Shown in pieces: positions 12,651 to 25,808 of a stretch of DNA of 64,000 nucleotides. The position numbers and the translations under genes were made by a program. The DNA is from Vanilla planifolia (lineage: Eukaryota; Streptophyta; Magnoliopsida; Asparagales; Orchidaceae), in contig CM043869.1 of assembly GCA_023846275.1 (NCBI GenBank), positions 40,946,737-41,010,736 on the forward strand. The letters are read 5' to 3'. Within the stretch, counting starts at the first letter, position 1, and every line of letters starts with the position of its first letter. The notes beneath the pieces are model-generated. The model saw only the letters and a list, made by a program, of their open reading frames with translations. It made no database searches and was not told where the DNA came from.

Positions 12651-12701
12651 AAAGGAGAGAAAGAGAGAGAGAGAAAGAGAGTGAGAATGAGAGAGGGAGA
12701 A
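12651..12701 (+). repeat. GA-rich simple repeat
   Basis: An imperfect (GA)n tract with AAAG and GTGA interruptions. Confidence 0.8.
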
Positions 12702-14954
12702 TCTAAGAAGAAAGCAAAGATAACACATCAACTCTTTAATCCTATATTAACTTAGTGAATATTTTAACTATCAAGCATAGTTACGTGTTCTATTTAAGGG
12801 GTATCTTCATGTTAACTCTTGATCTTTAATTAGACTTAATATTTCTTGTTTGAGATCTAATAACAATTAAACATAAATAAATTTTTGCATCGATAATTTT
12901 GTGTTCTATAATTGAGGTTAAAAATACTTTACATTTCTTAGAAGCAGTGAAATAAGTACAACCTTTACTCTATATAGTAACAAGCATGACAAAAGAGTGT
13001 CTCACTTTAGCACAGAAGCAAACACCTATTAGAGTCGCACCAACCCCATTTGGACTCGAAGTCGTGCCCGAGTGCTTATTTTAATTAGTCATCTTTGTCA
13101 ATCATAGGAATCAACTATAACAATTCATTTTTTTCATATAATTATCTTCATTATTTTTGCTCTTATTCATTTTAATATATTTTGTAATTATTTTGTGCCA
13201 TTGTCGATGTCAGTTTCTATTAATTTGCACTTATACACCTTCACTCACCATCACTTTGTCGCCAGTTGCTCTTGGTCATTGCCATGCTGGCTGCTCAATA
13301 TCCTTATTACCTGACATCACTTGGTTGCCCATCATCACTTGGCATCCCTCATCACATCGTTGTCACCATTCAATCGTCATGTTGTATGATTATATAATTT
13401 TTCTCATGTAGTATTTTTATATTTTACATTTTATTTAATATAATTGACTCATTTAGAGTTAATAGCTTTGGAATTCAAAAAGGATTTTTTAAAAATTTTC
13501 AAATGACAACTCTAAAATGATCTTTTTCATATTAACTTTTTATCTCTTATGCTTATATTATATTCTAATGTACATTTAATTCTTTTGTTTATGTATAATT
13601 ATTGAACTCTTCTTTATCTATAAATAAGAGATACTCTTTCATTATAAGCAAATACTATTTATGAATGAAGTTTATCTTATTTGTATGTTTTGACTTTTGT
13701 AAGCAAAGAATATGTACCAAACTCTTATTGAAAAGATTCAAACTTTTCCTTTCCTAATGAGAGATAAGGATTGAATGTGAGAAACCATCCACTGACACCC
13801 ACAAGTCCTTGTCGATCATTTCACTCTTTCTATCAAACCATTAAATTTTCACACTCCTAAAAAAGACTCCAAATCATAGTCGACCACCTTATTACCCTTT
13901 AGCCAAGCTTCTCCACCGACCCAGACCTCAACCACTTCACCATTTTCCATCTTTGGTTCTCCAATTATCAACTCCAAAGAAAACTACAATCAACCATCAC
14001 CAAAAAGGTGAACTCTTTTTGTAACTTTTATTTTCTAAGTCGTAATCCAAAGTTAAAGTTGCTATTTCTTTTATTAAAATTCTATACATATGATTTGTTT
14101 ATAATTCTCTATTTTATGTGTGCAATTAAATATAATAAAACTTCTTAGTATGACTTTATGCTTAACACAACTTGTTACCACAAACTCTACTAAATAATCT
14201 ACACTATCACTTGGGACATTAATCTTCAAATAATTCTAAAATGACATATATATCATATAGTCCTAATTAGTGTATGGTATTATTGAGTATTATATATTTG
14301 TCTATTGAACATTTTTTATATTGTAGGCTCTAAATTAGATCTTGATAAAAGCTTAATTTATCCTACATCAAAATATCATATCAATTAAAAAGATGAATCA
14401 CCTTATTTACTTCTACTACGTTACCAAATATCTCTAGAAGCATATAATGCTTGATACATTTTGTCTGTTGAATCCCTTTGAACTCCTCATGCTCCATGAT
14501 GCATCCTTTTCAATACAATATTGAAGAGTTGGACCTCTTACACAACATTCATCAATTCATTTTTTCCCTGCTTTTCATAATGTGTTTGATAATACCATAT
14601 AGAAACCTTATACTTTGTTTGTTTAAAGACAAAAGACAAAAGAAATTGTGGCACTCAACTACATTGTCAAAAAGACATGGAATGTTTTGATAATCATTCA
14701 TAGAAAATACGTAATCTTGAAAAGGGGGCATATTTTATCTTTGGAATAGAGAGAAATTCATAAGTTTACACGCTCAAATGCTTAATCTATTGTAAATATA
14801 CCATGATTTTTTATTTTCTTATTTATTATTATATAATTTGCATTTAATCTTTGGGTTTAATATTTATATTTATTTAGAACATTTTTTTAACACACTAAAT
14901 CTATGCTAATCTCAAATGCGTAAATACATCCCTTGATGTCTTAATTGTTTTTTC

Positions 14955-15320
14955 TTAGAATTAAGATCCCTTGTATATCTTCATCTTATGTTGATTTTAT
15001 TATCTAAAAAATATGTATGATAACTTAAATAGTTTTTTAGTTCTCTATCTAAACATTACGTGTCATTTAAACTATTCACTTATTTAATACTTGAAAATTA
15101 TTTTATGATTTTATTTGTTTTAATAAGCATACAAAAGCACTTCTATGATTCTCATAAGTCATCAAGATGTCATACATATCAAATCCAATAATCAAAAAAG
15201 GCAAAGCAACACATGTAAAGAGCCTAAGAAATGAAGATAAATATATGAAAAATTACATCTATAAAGAATCATAAGATGATCTCAAAGTCATGTATATCAA
15301 TAATGATGTATAAAAAGTTA
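14955..15320 (+). repeat. Diverged direct duplication, copy 1
   Basis: Aligns with 16150-16500. Both copies hold GATCCCTT(G/C)TATATCTTCATCTT, then TGTATGATAAC, AATAGTTTTTT, an ATGATxxxCAT segment, GCCTAAGAA and a final TGATGTA. The order is the same and divergence is substantial. Confidence 0.65.
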
Positions 15321-16149
15321 TATATAAAATAGACTACATATAATACAAAATACATGAGGATCTAATCTTTATGTATAAGATTGCTTATATATATTATCAA
15401 GATACAAAAAGTTTTACATATGCCTCACACTTAAGTTTATAATTATAGTACGAATAATTTGGTATAGTTGTTCTACGATAAATGCACAATAATAAAAAAT
15501 TCATATATTAATTTTACTTTCATGTGATAAGAATCTAAAAGATCAAAAGATAATAGGATGATAAATATATATATATACTTATAGATAGTTACAACAATCT
15601 ATTAAATACTTAATTAAGATAAGAGAATATAGTGTACTTTTTAGTACATCAACATATAAAATTATGTATGCAAAAGGTAAATTATCTTTTATGTAAACAT
15701 CGTTACTCTTGTTTAACTATTTTTATCTCCCTTCTAAAGAGATACTAGCACTTGTAAAGGAATTCTTAGATTTTTTTATCATAAATCTATCCTCTATATT
15801 TCTAAATATGCTCTTACCTTTCTTCTTATAAAATAATAAGTACAACTTTTACTTCATAAAATTTTAACAATTTTTTTCATTTTCTACAATTATAAATAGG
15901 CCTAACACTAGAAAATAATAGACGAATTAACAACATATCAACAATACAATTTTACTTACTCCAAGAATTTGTATTGCTTTTTCATTTTTAGTGATTTTTT
16001 ATTTTAAATTGTTTGAATAAATTATGTTTTATCAACTGCATAATTATATCATTCAATGTATTGCAAATGTTAAAATATCATGCCAAAGAACAAAAACTTT
16101 TTATGTTAAATATTTTTTTATAAATATGAAGAGAAAGAAACTTTACTCA

Positions 16150-16500
16150 AAAATATGATCCCTTCTATATCTTCATCTTTTGTGATTTTATAATCGAAAA
16201 GAAGTGTATGATAACATTAATAGTTTTTTTGTTGTTAAACTAGTAAAGTGCATATCTTCTAAGCTGTCAACTTACTATTTAATGTATGAAGACGTCTGTA
16301 ATTTTAGTTATTTCAAAATAAATATGTACAAAAAATTCTTACGATAATCACGTGTATGATAGACATCACATACTAAATCTATTGAATTAAAAACGACTTA
16401 AGATATTACAAATGCCTAAGAATTGAAAACAAATGAATTATGAGTTTGAAAAAAATACACATCAAAAGTGATGTACGAGAAATCATTAAGACAACTAGCC
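16150..16500 (+). repeat. Diverged direct duplication, copy 2
   Basis: Partner of 14955-15320, about 1.2 kb downstream in the same orientation, with the same ordered landmarks. No coding remnant lies between the copies, so they could be an old small non-autonomous element or a local segmental duplication. Confidence 0.65.
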
Positions 16501-17040
16501 TGTGTATACTATTATTTGTTTTCACAATCATTTCTCAAAGTATGTGGTCAACATGACAAATATAACAAATCTTTCTAGTTAATCAAATCATTAAGCTATG
16601 CATAAAAAAGATTGTTTTTCACCTCATTTATAAGTATTGTATACATTTGATCATATATTTTTTTTCTATTTTTTATCTAAAAAAATATTAACATCATTAA
16701 TAACTTTTTATTTTCTTTAATAATAGATAGGCTAAATATCAAAAAATTATAAATCACTAACATATATCTTCAATGTGGTATATTTTTATTTATTGAATTT
16801 TTTATATTGAACCTCTGCCTCAATTTTTTATTTTTTAAATATTTTTTGGATTATTTTCGACCTTTATTTTACTTACTGTTTTCTAGGTTTGTTTAATTTT
16901 TTTTTTATTTTTGTGTCAACAACAATATTTTTTCTATTTTTATAAAGATAAACAGTAATAATTTTTAATAACACGTCGAACCAAAGCCTAAAAAGGGATG
17001 TTTTGAGCTCTGCTCGAGCTGTTATTCCATTGAACGCTGA

Positions 17041-17483
17041 AGCACGATTCATCTCCTTCTCTCTCTCTCTCTCTCTCTCTCTCTAACTTCCATGCATTTC
17101 TCCTGCCTCTGTGCCGCTCCGACCCGAATAGCAGCCACAGAGATCAAAATCTCTCTCTCTCTCTCTCTCTCTCTTGTTTCCTCCACATTCTCTCTCCACA
17201 TAAAGAGTAGCTGGCCTATCCTGTGATCGGATTACCACACAGTCCGAAAACAAGAACGGACTGTTAGAAGAGGGAGAGCGGAGCAAAACGAAGGAAGGTA
17301 TTGGATCTCCGTCCCCAATAAACAATTGAACAAGCTATGGGTTCTTTGCCGATCTCCAAGAAAAGCAAGAACGACGAAGATCTTATGGAATCCAACCAGC
17401 CCTTTTGAGCTTCCTTCCCGGCCTCTTCCATTGATCACACTTTATCTTCTTTCTTGCGAGCCCGTCGCTTGCCCTTGTTTCAG
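17041..17483 (+). promoter_or_regulatory. CT-rich 5' leader / proximal promoter of the zinc-finger gene
   Basis: Two pure CT tracts (17058-17084 and 17151-17174) lie 310-430 bases before the zinc-finger start codon. GC content rises sharply here relative to the upstream spacer. CT tracts near transcription starts are common in plant 5' UTRs. No unambiguous TATA box was identified, so the transcription start is not placed. I see no in-frame ATG ahead of 17484. Confidence 0.5.
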
Positions 17484-18683
17484 ATGGAGGGAGACGAAGA
17501 GATCAGGAAACACACGTGCAAGATTTGCTCGAAGAGCTTCTCCAGCGGTAGATCTCTTGGCGGGCATATGAGGTCGCATGTGCATTCTTCGGCCGATGCC
17601 GAGGAGAAGGAGAAGGCGGAGCGGAGCAGAGGGTACGTTGGTTTCGGTGCAGGGTACGACCTCAGGGAGAACCCCAAGAAGACATGGAGGCTCGCGGATT
17701 TCGCCGAGGAAGACGAATGTAGCTGCAAGGATTGTGGGAGAGACTTTCCTTCTTGGAAAGCTCTCTTTGGCCACTTGAGGAGCCACTCGGCAAGAACATG
17801 CGATCGAGCCATCATCGAAGTGGGGGATGTCGAAGAAGAGGGATCTTTGAGCGGGAAGAAGGATTCACTCGAGAACATTTACGACGACAACGAACTACTT
17901 CCCCCGCCCGTTGCGCCAAGGAGGAAACGCAGGACGAAGAGGGCTTCTCCGGCGATTGCCGCCGCCGCCGCCTCCTCGTCATCAATAATAGATTACGAGC
18001 CCGAGCAGGAGGAAGTGGCCATCAGTCTCATGATGCTCTCCCGCGACATCGGCGGCTATTCTGCTCCCACTGTCGCGGAATCCTCCGACAAGAACTCTGT
18101 CATCTTGGAAGACAACTACTTGGCGCTTGAGGACGACTCCTACGACCGATTGGAGATGAACAACGCTGTTGGGTCTGCTGATTTGGGTAAGCAGAGAGCA
18201 ATGCTTTGTAAGAAGGGGATTCCCATCAATGGCTTGGACAGAAACGAAGCTGTTTTGGTAAGCGGATACCAATGCTCGACCTGCAACAAGACCTTCACTT
18301 CCTACCATGCTCTCGGGGGCCACCGAGCCAGCCACAAGAGGATTAGAACCTGCTGCATGCCGAAGAACAACGATGGCATGAGCGAAAACACCAGCGAGGC
18401 CTCTATCGAACAGTCTCCTTTTGGCTTGTCCAAGAAGAGCAGAATCCATGAGTGCGTCATCTGTGGGAAGGTCTTCTCGTCCGGCCAAGCATTGGGTGGG
18501 CACAAGAGGTCTCATTTGGCCTCCAGTGGGGAGGGAGGCGACCATCAAATGGTTACAGTATCGAAACTGCTCGATCTCAACCTCCCAGCTTCGGTGAACG
18601 AGGGGTCGACCAATCTGAGTCCTTGGTGGGTTGGGGATGGCCTCAAGCATGGGCAGCCTCTTCTGAGCTTGTTCTCGAATTGA
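17484..18683 (+). CDS. C2H2 zinc-finger transcriptional repressor, ZAT1/ZAT4/ZAT9-like (four fingers, EAR motif)
   Basis: Intronless gene for a 399-aa nuclear DNA-binding protein. C2H2 fingers lie at about residues 12-32 (RSLGGH), 81-101 (KALFGH), 264-284 (HALGGH) and 324-344 (canonical QALGGH). The QALGGH core is the plant-specific DNA-contact signature. A basic patch near 146-153 is a likely nuclear localisation signal. SLMMLSRD at 181-188 is a motif I know from ZAT4/ZAT9-type proteins. LDLNLP at 363-368 is an EAR repression motif that recruits TOPLESS-type co-repressors. Family members act in stress and development, but the target here is unknown. The ATG at 17484 is the first in frame. 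Codon use is GC-rich compared with the flanking spacers. Finger spacing and the WKALFGH finger fit the four-finger subgroup, so I am confident of family but not of the exact orthologue. Confidence 0.93.
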   Translation: MEGDEEIRKHTCKICSKSFSSGRSLGGHMRSHVHSSADAEEKEKAERSRGYVGFGAGYDLRENPKKTWRLADFAEEDECSCKDCGRDFPSWKALFGHLRSHSARTCDRAIIEVGDVEEEGSLSGKKDSLENIYDDNELLPPPVAPRRKRRTKRASPAIAAAAASSSSIIDYEPEQEEVAISLMMLSRDIGGYSAPTVAESSDKNSVILEDNYLALEDDSYDRLEMNNAVGSADLGKQRAMLCKKGIPINGLDRNEAVLVSGYQCSTCNKTFTSYHALGGHRASHKRIRTCCMPKNNDGMSENTSEASIEQSPFGLSKKSRIHECVICGKVFSSGQALGGHKRSHLASSGEGGDHQMVTVSKLLDLNLPASVNEGSTNLSPWWVGDGLKHGQPLLSLFSN

Positions 18684-21600
18684 GGAAGAAGAACCTGTGG
18701 CTCTGCTCTGAGTTACTAATTCGTAGATTCATCCCTTTGTTTCTGTCAACGGAGGTAATAACTTCGGGATGTCTGAGCTTCCATTCTCACCCATTCAACT
18801 TTCTTGGTTCATAGAAATGAATTGCAAGTATGGTACTATAAGAAACCGATGAAGGCCATTTTTCTTTCTTATCTGTTTTTGCTTGAAAAACTTCAACTGT
18901 ATAACAGGAATTCAATTCTTTCCCTGACAAGTGAAATCGAGTATTGAAGTTTCAATCTTTTGTTTAGGAATCGAATGTCTGAATGATTGGAAATGTGCAC
19001 ATCTGAAGAGACTGGAGAGTGGAAACATGGTGTTGTGTTTGAGAGAAGCAACATTAACCCATCTGCTGTTCTTTTCTTCCCCAGCTGAAAAATCATGTCT
19101 TTTTTCACCAATCCGGTGGAATTTCGTATTAAAAAAAAATGGCCTTTTGGTTAACGGGTTGTTGTCTTGTGGTTGAGGTAATCGTCCACTTGTCATGTCT
19201 TTCCTGTGCTTTTGCTCTTCTTCTTGAAAGGTATTATACAGGTGAAGCAGAGAGAAACCCATTGAATGCAAAAGGGTTACAACCAACCAAACCTTTCCTT
19301 TTCCCAGCAGATCAAATGTTTAAAAAACGATGGAAAGCTTCAATCTTGTCAAGAATAAACGTGTATTCAAAAGCTTGGAAGCTTAAATGTTGGTTTTGAC
19401 ATAAAGAAATCATTGGTAAATTGTGATTAAAATGTATTTTTAAAACTTATAAAAAAAAAAAATCCATGTTGGCATACATGCGATTAGAACATAGGAGCCG
19501 TCTTTGGGTTCTGTTTATGTTTTATTTGTGAGCTTTAAAAAATAAAAAGAGTTTTGTATAAATAAAAACAAAAAGCTTTTATATTAATGTTTTTATAATA
19601 AGGCTTGCATTTATTTAAATTGAATTTTTTAAGCTTGTCTTGAAATAAAGTTAGTGCTAATTTTAAAAATTGATGAGTTTCATTTAGATTGTTAATTGTT
19701 AATTATCCTCAAGGCTCTTCTTATGTCATCGCTTGAATTTTTAAATGAGGGAAACAAAAGTTATAAAAAATATTAATTAATTTTTTTTTAATTTTAAGAT
19801 TTTTTTAAAAAAAACCCACTTTTAAAAGCAATAAACAAACAAAGGACTTGGAGGAAGGACAACAAGACAAATGTAGCTACCATATGTGATCGAGGAAATG
19901 GCCATCAAAGAGTCAACAAACTAGCATATGAAGACTTAGGCTATTAAGAAGTTCTTGGCATGTATGTCCGAGAGAGAAAATACACACTTTATATCATAAC
20001 AAATCTTATTGTATTCATCACCTATATGATTCCTCAACTATGGGATTTTTCACTTAATTATTTGTAATTTTTTTTCTTTTTTTTGTGATTTTTTAATATC
20101 AGATTAAAATCTTCACATCCAATTTATTTTGCCATCTTTTTCTTTGATAGCTTCTAAAAGTCCTACCCAATAGTAGTGTCTATGAAGCTCCTTGTCATTA
20201 CCTTGAGATTTTCACACAAGAGATTAGAGAAAAAAATTTAAATAATTCATTAAATAGGTTACTTGTTGTATTTGTTTTTTTTTATAGTTTAATATTTTTG
20301 AAATGTTAAGACTGCTTCATTAAAGAGATGTGAATTTTTTTCCTTTTTGACTCAGTGGTTCTTCCACTATTAAGATTTTTTTTTTTCAAAATGATCATTT
20401 TTATTTACTATTTTGTATAATATATGTGAATTTTGAATGTAAAATATGTTATTATACTTTGATAGTTCAAACACTTGAATTAATGACATTATTGAATAAA
20501 AATAGAATATTTTAAATTTTTTATTTATTTATAAATCATTTAACTTGTTAATGATGAAAGTTTTATTGGATGAATATTTCATCATGAGGAATAAAAGTCT
20601 AATGGCTAACAATGGTTCTATTAAGAAATAATTTTTCTTTCATTTAATATGTTAATGCGATTAAATTTAAATAATTAATATTAAATTATCTATGTTAATA
20701 ATCAAATGTATTATTTCTATTAATCTAATTTAGTCTAACATCAAATAATTTAACACAATCATGTTTTAAATGAGTGCTTAATATTTGATAATCATTGTTA
20801 AGTTTCAAATACATCACCAAACACATTGAAAATATGTTCTTACATTTCTAAGGACATATTTGTTTTTCATTTTTCAAATTACCAATAAAAAAGTTTCGCA
20901 TGGCCTTTTTAGAAAAATTCATATTTCTATTTTTTTTTAATAACAAACAGTTTTTTATTCAATTTTTTTCTTCACATACAAACTCTTTGTTTCATACTCC
21001 TTTTTTAACTTCATGTTAAAACTCGACATAAAAAACATGTATAGAAGACAAGCTTATTATTTTGTACAATGCGAGCATTACTTAAATCATGTGAAAATAC
21101 CATGAAGCACATGATTGGTGTGCTTGCAAAAGCATGATTTAGGTGGAAATTCTTATGATTAAAAAATGTTACAAAACTATTTTTGAAAAATACATTTTAT
21201 ATAAAAAAAAATAAAAAGTATTATAAACTTATTCATTGTTTTAAAAAAATCTTCTACAAAACAAAGTCACAATTGATTATATCATTGGCCACTTTATTAA
21301 ATTTAGGCCTTATCAATGTTGGCTTTGAAAGTGTGTTTATGCAATTTTTTGAGGCTTGTTTTATGTGCTAAAGGAGGAAAAATACATTGTAAGTTTTTAT
21401 CTTGAAGATGTGAAGAGTCAACAAGTTGGGTTTCTTTTGTCCTATCAATTAGTTTGTCAAAAGCTATGATATAATCAAAATGCTAATTAGTAAGATAGAA
21501 AAAATGCCCTTTGGTGCCTTAAATTTCTTGGGAGCAAGATTCATGGCATAAACAATGATGTTTATATTGGAAATGTTCAAGTTTATATTAGAACTTGTAG

Positions 21601-24600
21601 TTGTTAAGGTAAACACAAGACATGCATTGAGATTTCTTGGTCATGATATCTTGTTATTTTGGTTTTTCATATATGTGATATTTTTTTTATTGATCTCATG
21701 ATTGAGATTTGCTTTATTGGTTAATGATAAATGATCAAAATAAATTATCTATTGTATTTTTGCAAAAATGTTCATCTCAGTTCTATTATGCATCCTCTAC
21801 TTTGAGCTACAATCCTTTTAGTCTAATAGAAGATAGGTTGAGATTTCATGCTTAGATCTTCTCCTTCACGTCATTAGAAGCTATAATGAACATCTTGGTC
21901 ATGTTGAATGTTCATTACTTTATCTCTGATTATAATGTGAATTAGGGCAAACCTTCATTTAAAAGAAATAAATAAATTATCAATGAGTCTAAATTTAAAT
22001 AATAATTGAAAAAAAGTACTTAGACATTTAATTGAGTGGGTCACCATGTTTTGCCAACTAAACCAATATTATAAAGACTATTAAAGACAAATTGTTGGTG
22101 CGAATATGTTATCTATACTCCATTGGATATCCTTTATGTTTCAAATGTTTATGCCTTGTAATGTGATGGAGGTTATAGAAGGGTTTATTCTAAACTTCAT
22201 GTTTAGTGGCAGACTTAAAAGAGTATTTCATTTCTTATCTTTTCTTTTCATGGGCAAAATGTCTACAAATCTAAGTACAATGGTGATTCAGAATACATTA
22301 GTTTAGAAAATGTAGAGATTTGCTAATGACTAAATTTGTGACAAAGTGCAAAATGTCAAATATTTTGGTCTAGTTTCTCAATTATTAAGTAAGAAATGTG
22401 ACATTTTTTTTTGTACTATCTATCATGATATGTAGCTTTTGTTTCTTTTAGCAATACTTCTAAGCAACATGGATGTCATGCAAAACCTTTTAGCTGTGCG
22501 GATCATCACGAAATTAAAGCATTCATTTTCATACCTATACTTATAACAAAAATTAATTTATTTTTAATTCTTTAATTTCTATAATTAATATGTTTTGGGT
22601 TTATCATTTTCTAAAAAATAATGATAATTATTAACTAATATAGATTTAATCGAATATAAATCTATTCAACTGTTAATAATATGGCCAAAGTTCTCTAATA
22701 TTCTTTGATGAATTAAACAATTATAATATCAATAAAACCTTTCTTTGACCTAATCACAAAGCTCATTGTCCTTGTGATGATTGAAGCTTTATACATCGAA
22801 TAAATAAATAAATAACTCATTAGTGAAAATAAAAAAAATACTACTTCAATCATAATTTTATACTTAGATTTTTGCATAAAATAAATTCTTAAAAAATAGA
22901 TTATCTAAAAATTGATTTGCTTATAAATTTAAAAAACAATAAATATAAAAAAGTTTATTTTTTTAAGAAATAAGATTTAATAAGTTAATCATAATATTGA
23001 GAACTTAATATACAATAGTATATGACCTTTATTAATAAATTAAAAAAATTTTAGTTATTAAATATTTATTTAAAGAAATATTAAATCTAATTTGGATATT
23101 CAAATTGTGTGATGATATAATAGTATTAAAATTATTAAATAAAAATCTTTCTAATTCCTTTTAGTTTTAACCAGAATAAAGCAAATGTTATAAATCATTG
23201 TTTTTTTATTTATATCTTTTATTCTAAATGTGGGTTGAGTAGAATGAATTCGAAAATAACAAGAAACAAAAAAGCCCAAAATCACTAATGTGCGAATGAG
23301 ACTAAGCTTGCTTAAGTTACTTTTTTTACATATTAGAAAGTGAGGAGTTGTTGATCTGCAATCTCTATCATCTTGTCAATACATATTAAGGTCTTATTGA
23401 GTATGATATTCTTTAACTCGTTAGTTTACAAAAAAAGAAATTTAAAATACAATTAAGTATTTTTTGTAATCATGTTTTGCAACATTTTTTTAATCTATAA
23501 ATTTTAAGAATAACAGGAGAAGAATAAAAACATATTATCTTTTAAAATAATATTAAAATATTATTTTAACACTATGTCAAGAAGTCAAGAATTAATTAAT
23601 TTAATTATTTCATAATATTAATATTTTAATCAGGTACTCATTGATAACATATTTATCAAACACATATTATTTTGATAATATTTAATAATAATATTGCTTA
23701 AATCTATTTTTTAAATTAACTTAATAATGAACAATAATTGTCTTCTAATCTCTAAAAACTTTGTGGTAATGCAACTTTGTTTGGGGTTGCTACATTCATC
23801 TCAAATGATGAGTCTCTAGTGGGGCTTACTAGTTAATTATTACGTATCAACTTAGCATGCTTATATCTTCAAAACCCAGGACATAGCTTAATTTTTGTAA
23901 TTTTAATTGAAACATTGCATTAAAATTATATCCGTTAAAATTATTTCTATTATTAAGTTTATCATGATCCCTTCTCATTACACTTCAAATGATACATCAT
24001 AGAAATAAATGAAGCAATAAAGTGCACGAATGTGGTAAAATGATACGATAAAAAGTGGAATTCGGGAAGGGTGTAGCGATATAGTTTCAAATCATATAAA
24101 AAAATCAATTTAATTATTTTATTATTTATCTTTCATTGTGTGATATTAGATTCTAATATCTTAAGTCCTTTTCATTTATTTTAATTACATAAAATTTTCT
24201 AAAATTTAAAAATGTGAATTTTGGTTTACCCAATTACAATTATTCATCTTTACTAAAAAAATGATGATCAACAGAAGACAACTTAAATTGACATTCATAT
24301 GAGTAAATAACATCATTTTTAGACAATAAATATTTATTTTCTTATAAATTATGGTGTAATATTTCAAGACAATTTTTACAAAAAACCTTAAGAAAATTGA
24401 CATTGTACTCCCTAGGCTTACAATCAACTTTCTTTGCTAGTCCAATTAGTATTCTTAAAATTATGTTCTTTCAAATATCTTCAAATTTTTTTAATAGTTT
24501 TTTATGTCAATGACTCAATAAATCAAATGGTTAAATAAGACTATTTCTAAATCTCTTAGGAGTTTTATGTTAAGTTATGAACTTCAATACAAGTATAAAT

Positions 24601-25130
24601 ACTCGTATTAAATAGATAGCGAGACAATGCATAGCTTAAAAGGCATGAATCAATAATAATATGGGTATATGCTAAAGTGTAATATGAAAGCCTAGATTTA
24701 TGATAAGAGAGTGCTTTGTAACAATTCTAATTTAGCATCAAAAATTGTTTGATGAGTTGATATACCAAAGACATGTCAAATGTGACAACATTGTAGATAA
24801 TTCAAGAGGTATCAAATATGAATCTTGGCTTAGCTTTGTAAAAGTATTAAACTAAACACGAAGCATATTACTGGTCCATGTGTCATCAAAATCACTCGTC
24901 CACGTCACAACAAAGATTTCACATATTGATTGAAATATACAAAACAACTGGCTGTCTAGTACAGCTCAGACTTATTAAATACATATTATTTAAACGTAAT
25001 AATAATTTAATACGTCTGCAAGAGTAATAGTTTAATATTGTATTATAATTTAATATTGTAAAAATTACCGTAATTCTCCAGCAATTATTAATGTACGGAT
25101 TCTGCAGTAAATTATCCGTGCCGTCCATTT
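18684..25130. other. 3' flank of the zinc-finger gene, then AT-rich spacer
   Basis: About 18684-19400 keeps gene-like composition and probably includes the 3' UTR. From 19400 on the DNA is very AT-rich with no gene, RNA or intact transposon that I recognise. Open frames in this stretch are short and lack family features. Confidence 0.5.
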
Positions 25131-25808
25131 ACCCACTGCTACGATGAACGGTGTTGATCCTTCCGTAGCAAAGTAAGTGTGATCTCGTCGGTAATTTCAT
25201 GGCTTGGATCCACCCAACGGTCCAAGGACCAAAGCCGATCTGCTTCTGGGGCGGTTTGTTGGCGGGCCATCGTCATCTTTTGGCGGCTCTTCTCGAATTG
25301 GAAGTCCAATTGGCTCTCTCTCGTGCTTCCATCTCTCATTTGGTTCCTTGTGCTGTTTTACTTCGCCTGAGAAGAAATGTAGCGGCCGGCATTTCACGAT
25401 CAATAGCCTCTTCGACAGTTTTTGGTTGAATTATTCATTTCGGATTGCGACCTTGAAATATTCTGTGACTTTGTTCTCATGTATTCCTGGATCTCAGTCG
25501 CGGGGCAATTCCTAGCGTTTTGTTGCTTTTAACTGGTTGATGTCACAATTGCCATTACATCAGATTTATTTACGGATTAAGGAGGGCGTTGTTCCGTGAT
25601 CTCTTATGCAGTTTCCTTTCCTTGAAGCTTAGCCGTTTGAGATTATTCCTGAACCAATTCGACTTTTCCGTAACTTTATTAAGGTTCATCGCTATTTCGT
25701 TTCTATGAAAATTTTTCAATGCATACTATAATTTCGTAATGTTGCTTTATGATGCAAATAAGCGCAGGCACTATTGGTTTTCTGGAATCATTCGAATCTG
25801 CCATCAAT
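25131..25808 (+). promoter_or_regulatory. Promoter and 5' UTR region of the SNAP33-like gene
   Basis: Composition changes abruptly near 25130 from AT-rich spacer to balanced, gene-like DNA. The stretch holds CT-rich words such as GGCTCTCTCTCGTGC near 25311-25325. A plausible 3' splice site (GCGCAG, ending 25767) precedes the start codon, so a 5'-UTR intron is possible. Its donor is not identified. Two ATGs at 25749 and 25752 are in frame with the main start and would add about 20 residues if retained, but they lie before that putative splice site. Confidence 0.45.

Larger units (their letters stand above)
11482..17040. other. AT-rich intergenic DNA
   Basis: No gene is recognised. The first 240 bases continue the unidentified host sequence of the solo LTR. 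The rest is very AT-rich. It contains a purine-rich GA microsatellite at about 12651-12701 and a pair of diverged direct repeats at about 14955-15320 and 16150-16500. Confidence 0.55.

Noticed and set aside
17982..18650. 222-codon open frame on the minus strand across the zinc-finger gene
   Set aside because: It is the antisense shadow of a GC-rich coding exon. The + frame carries four C2H2 fingers and an EAR motif, and the minus frame has no family features.
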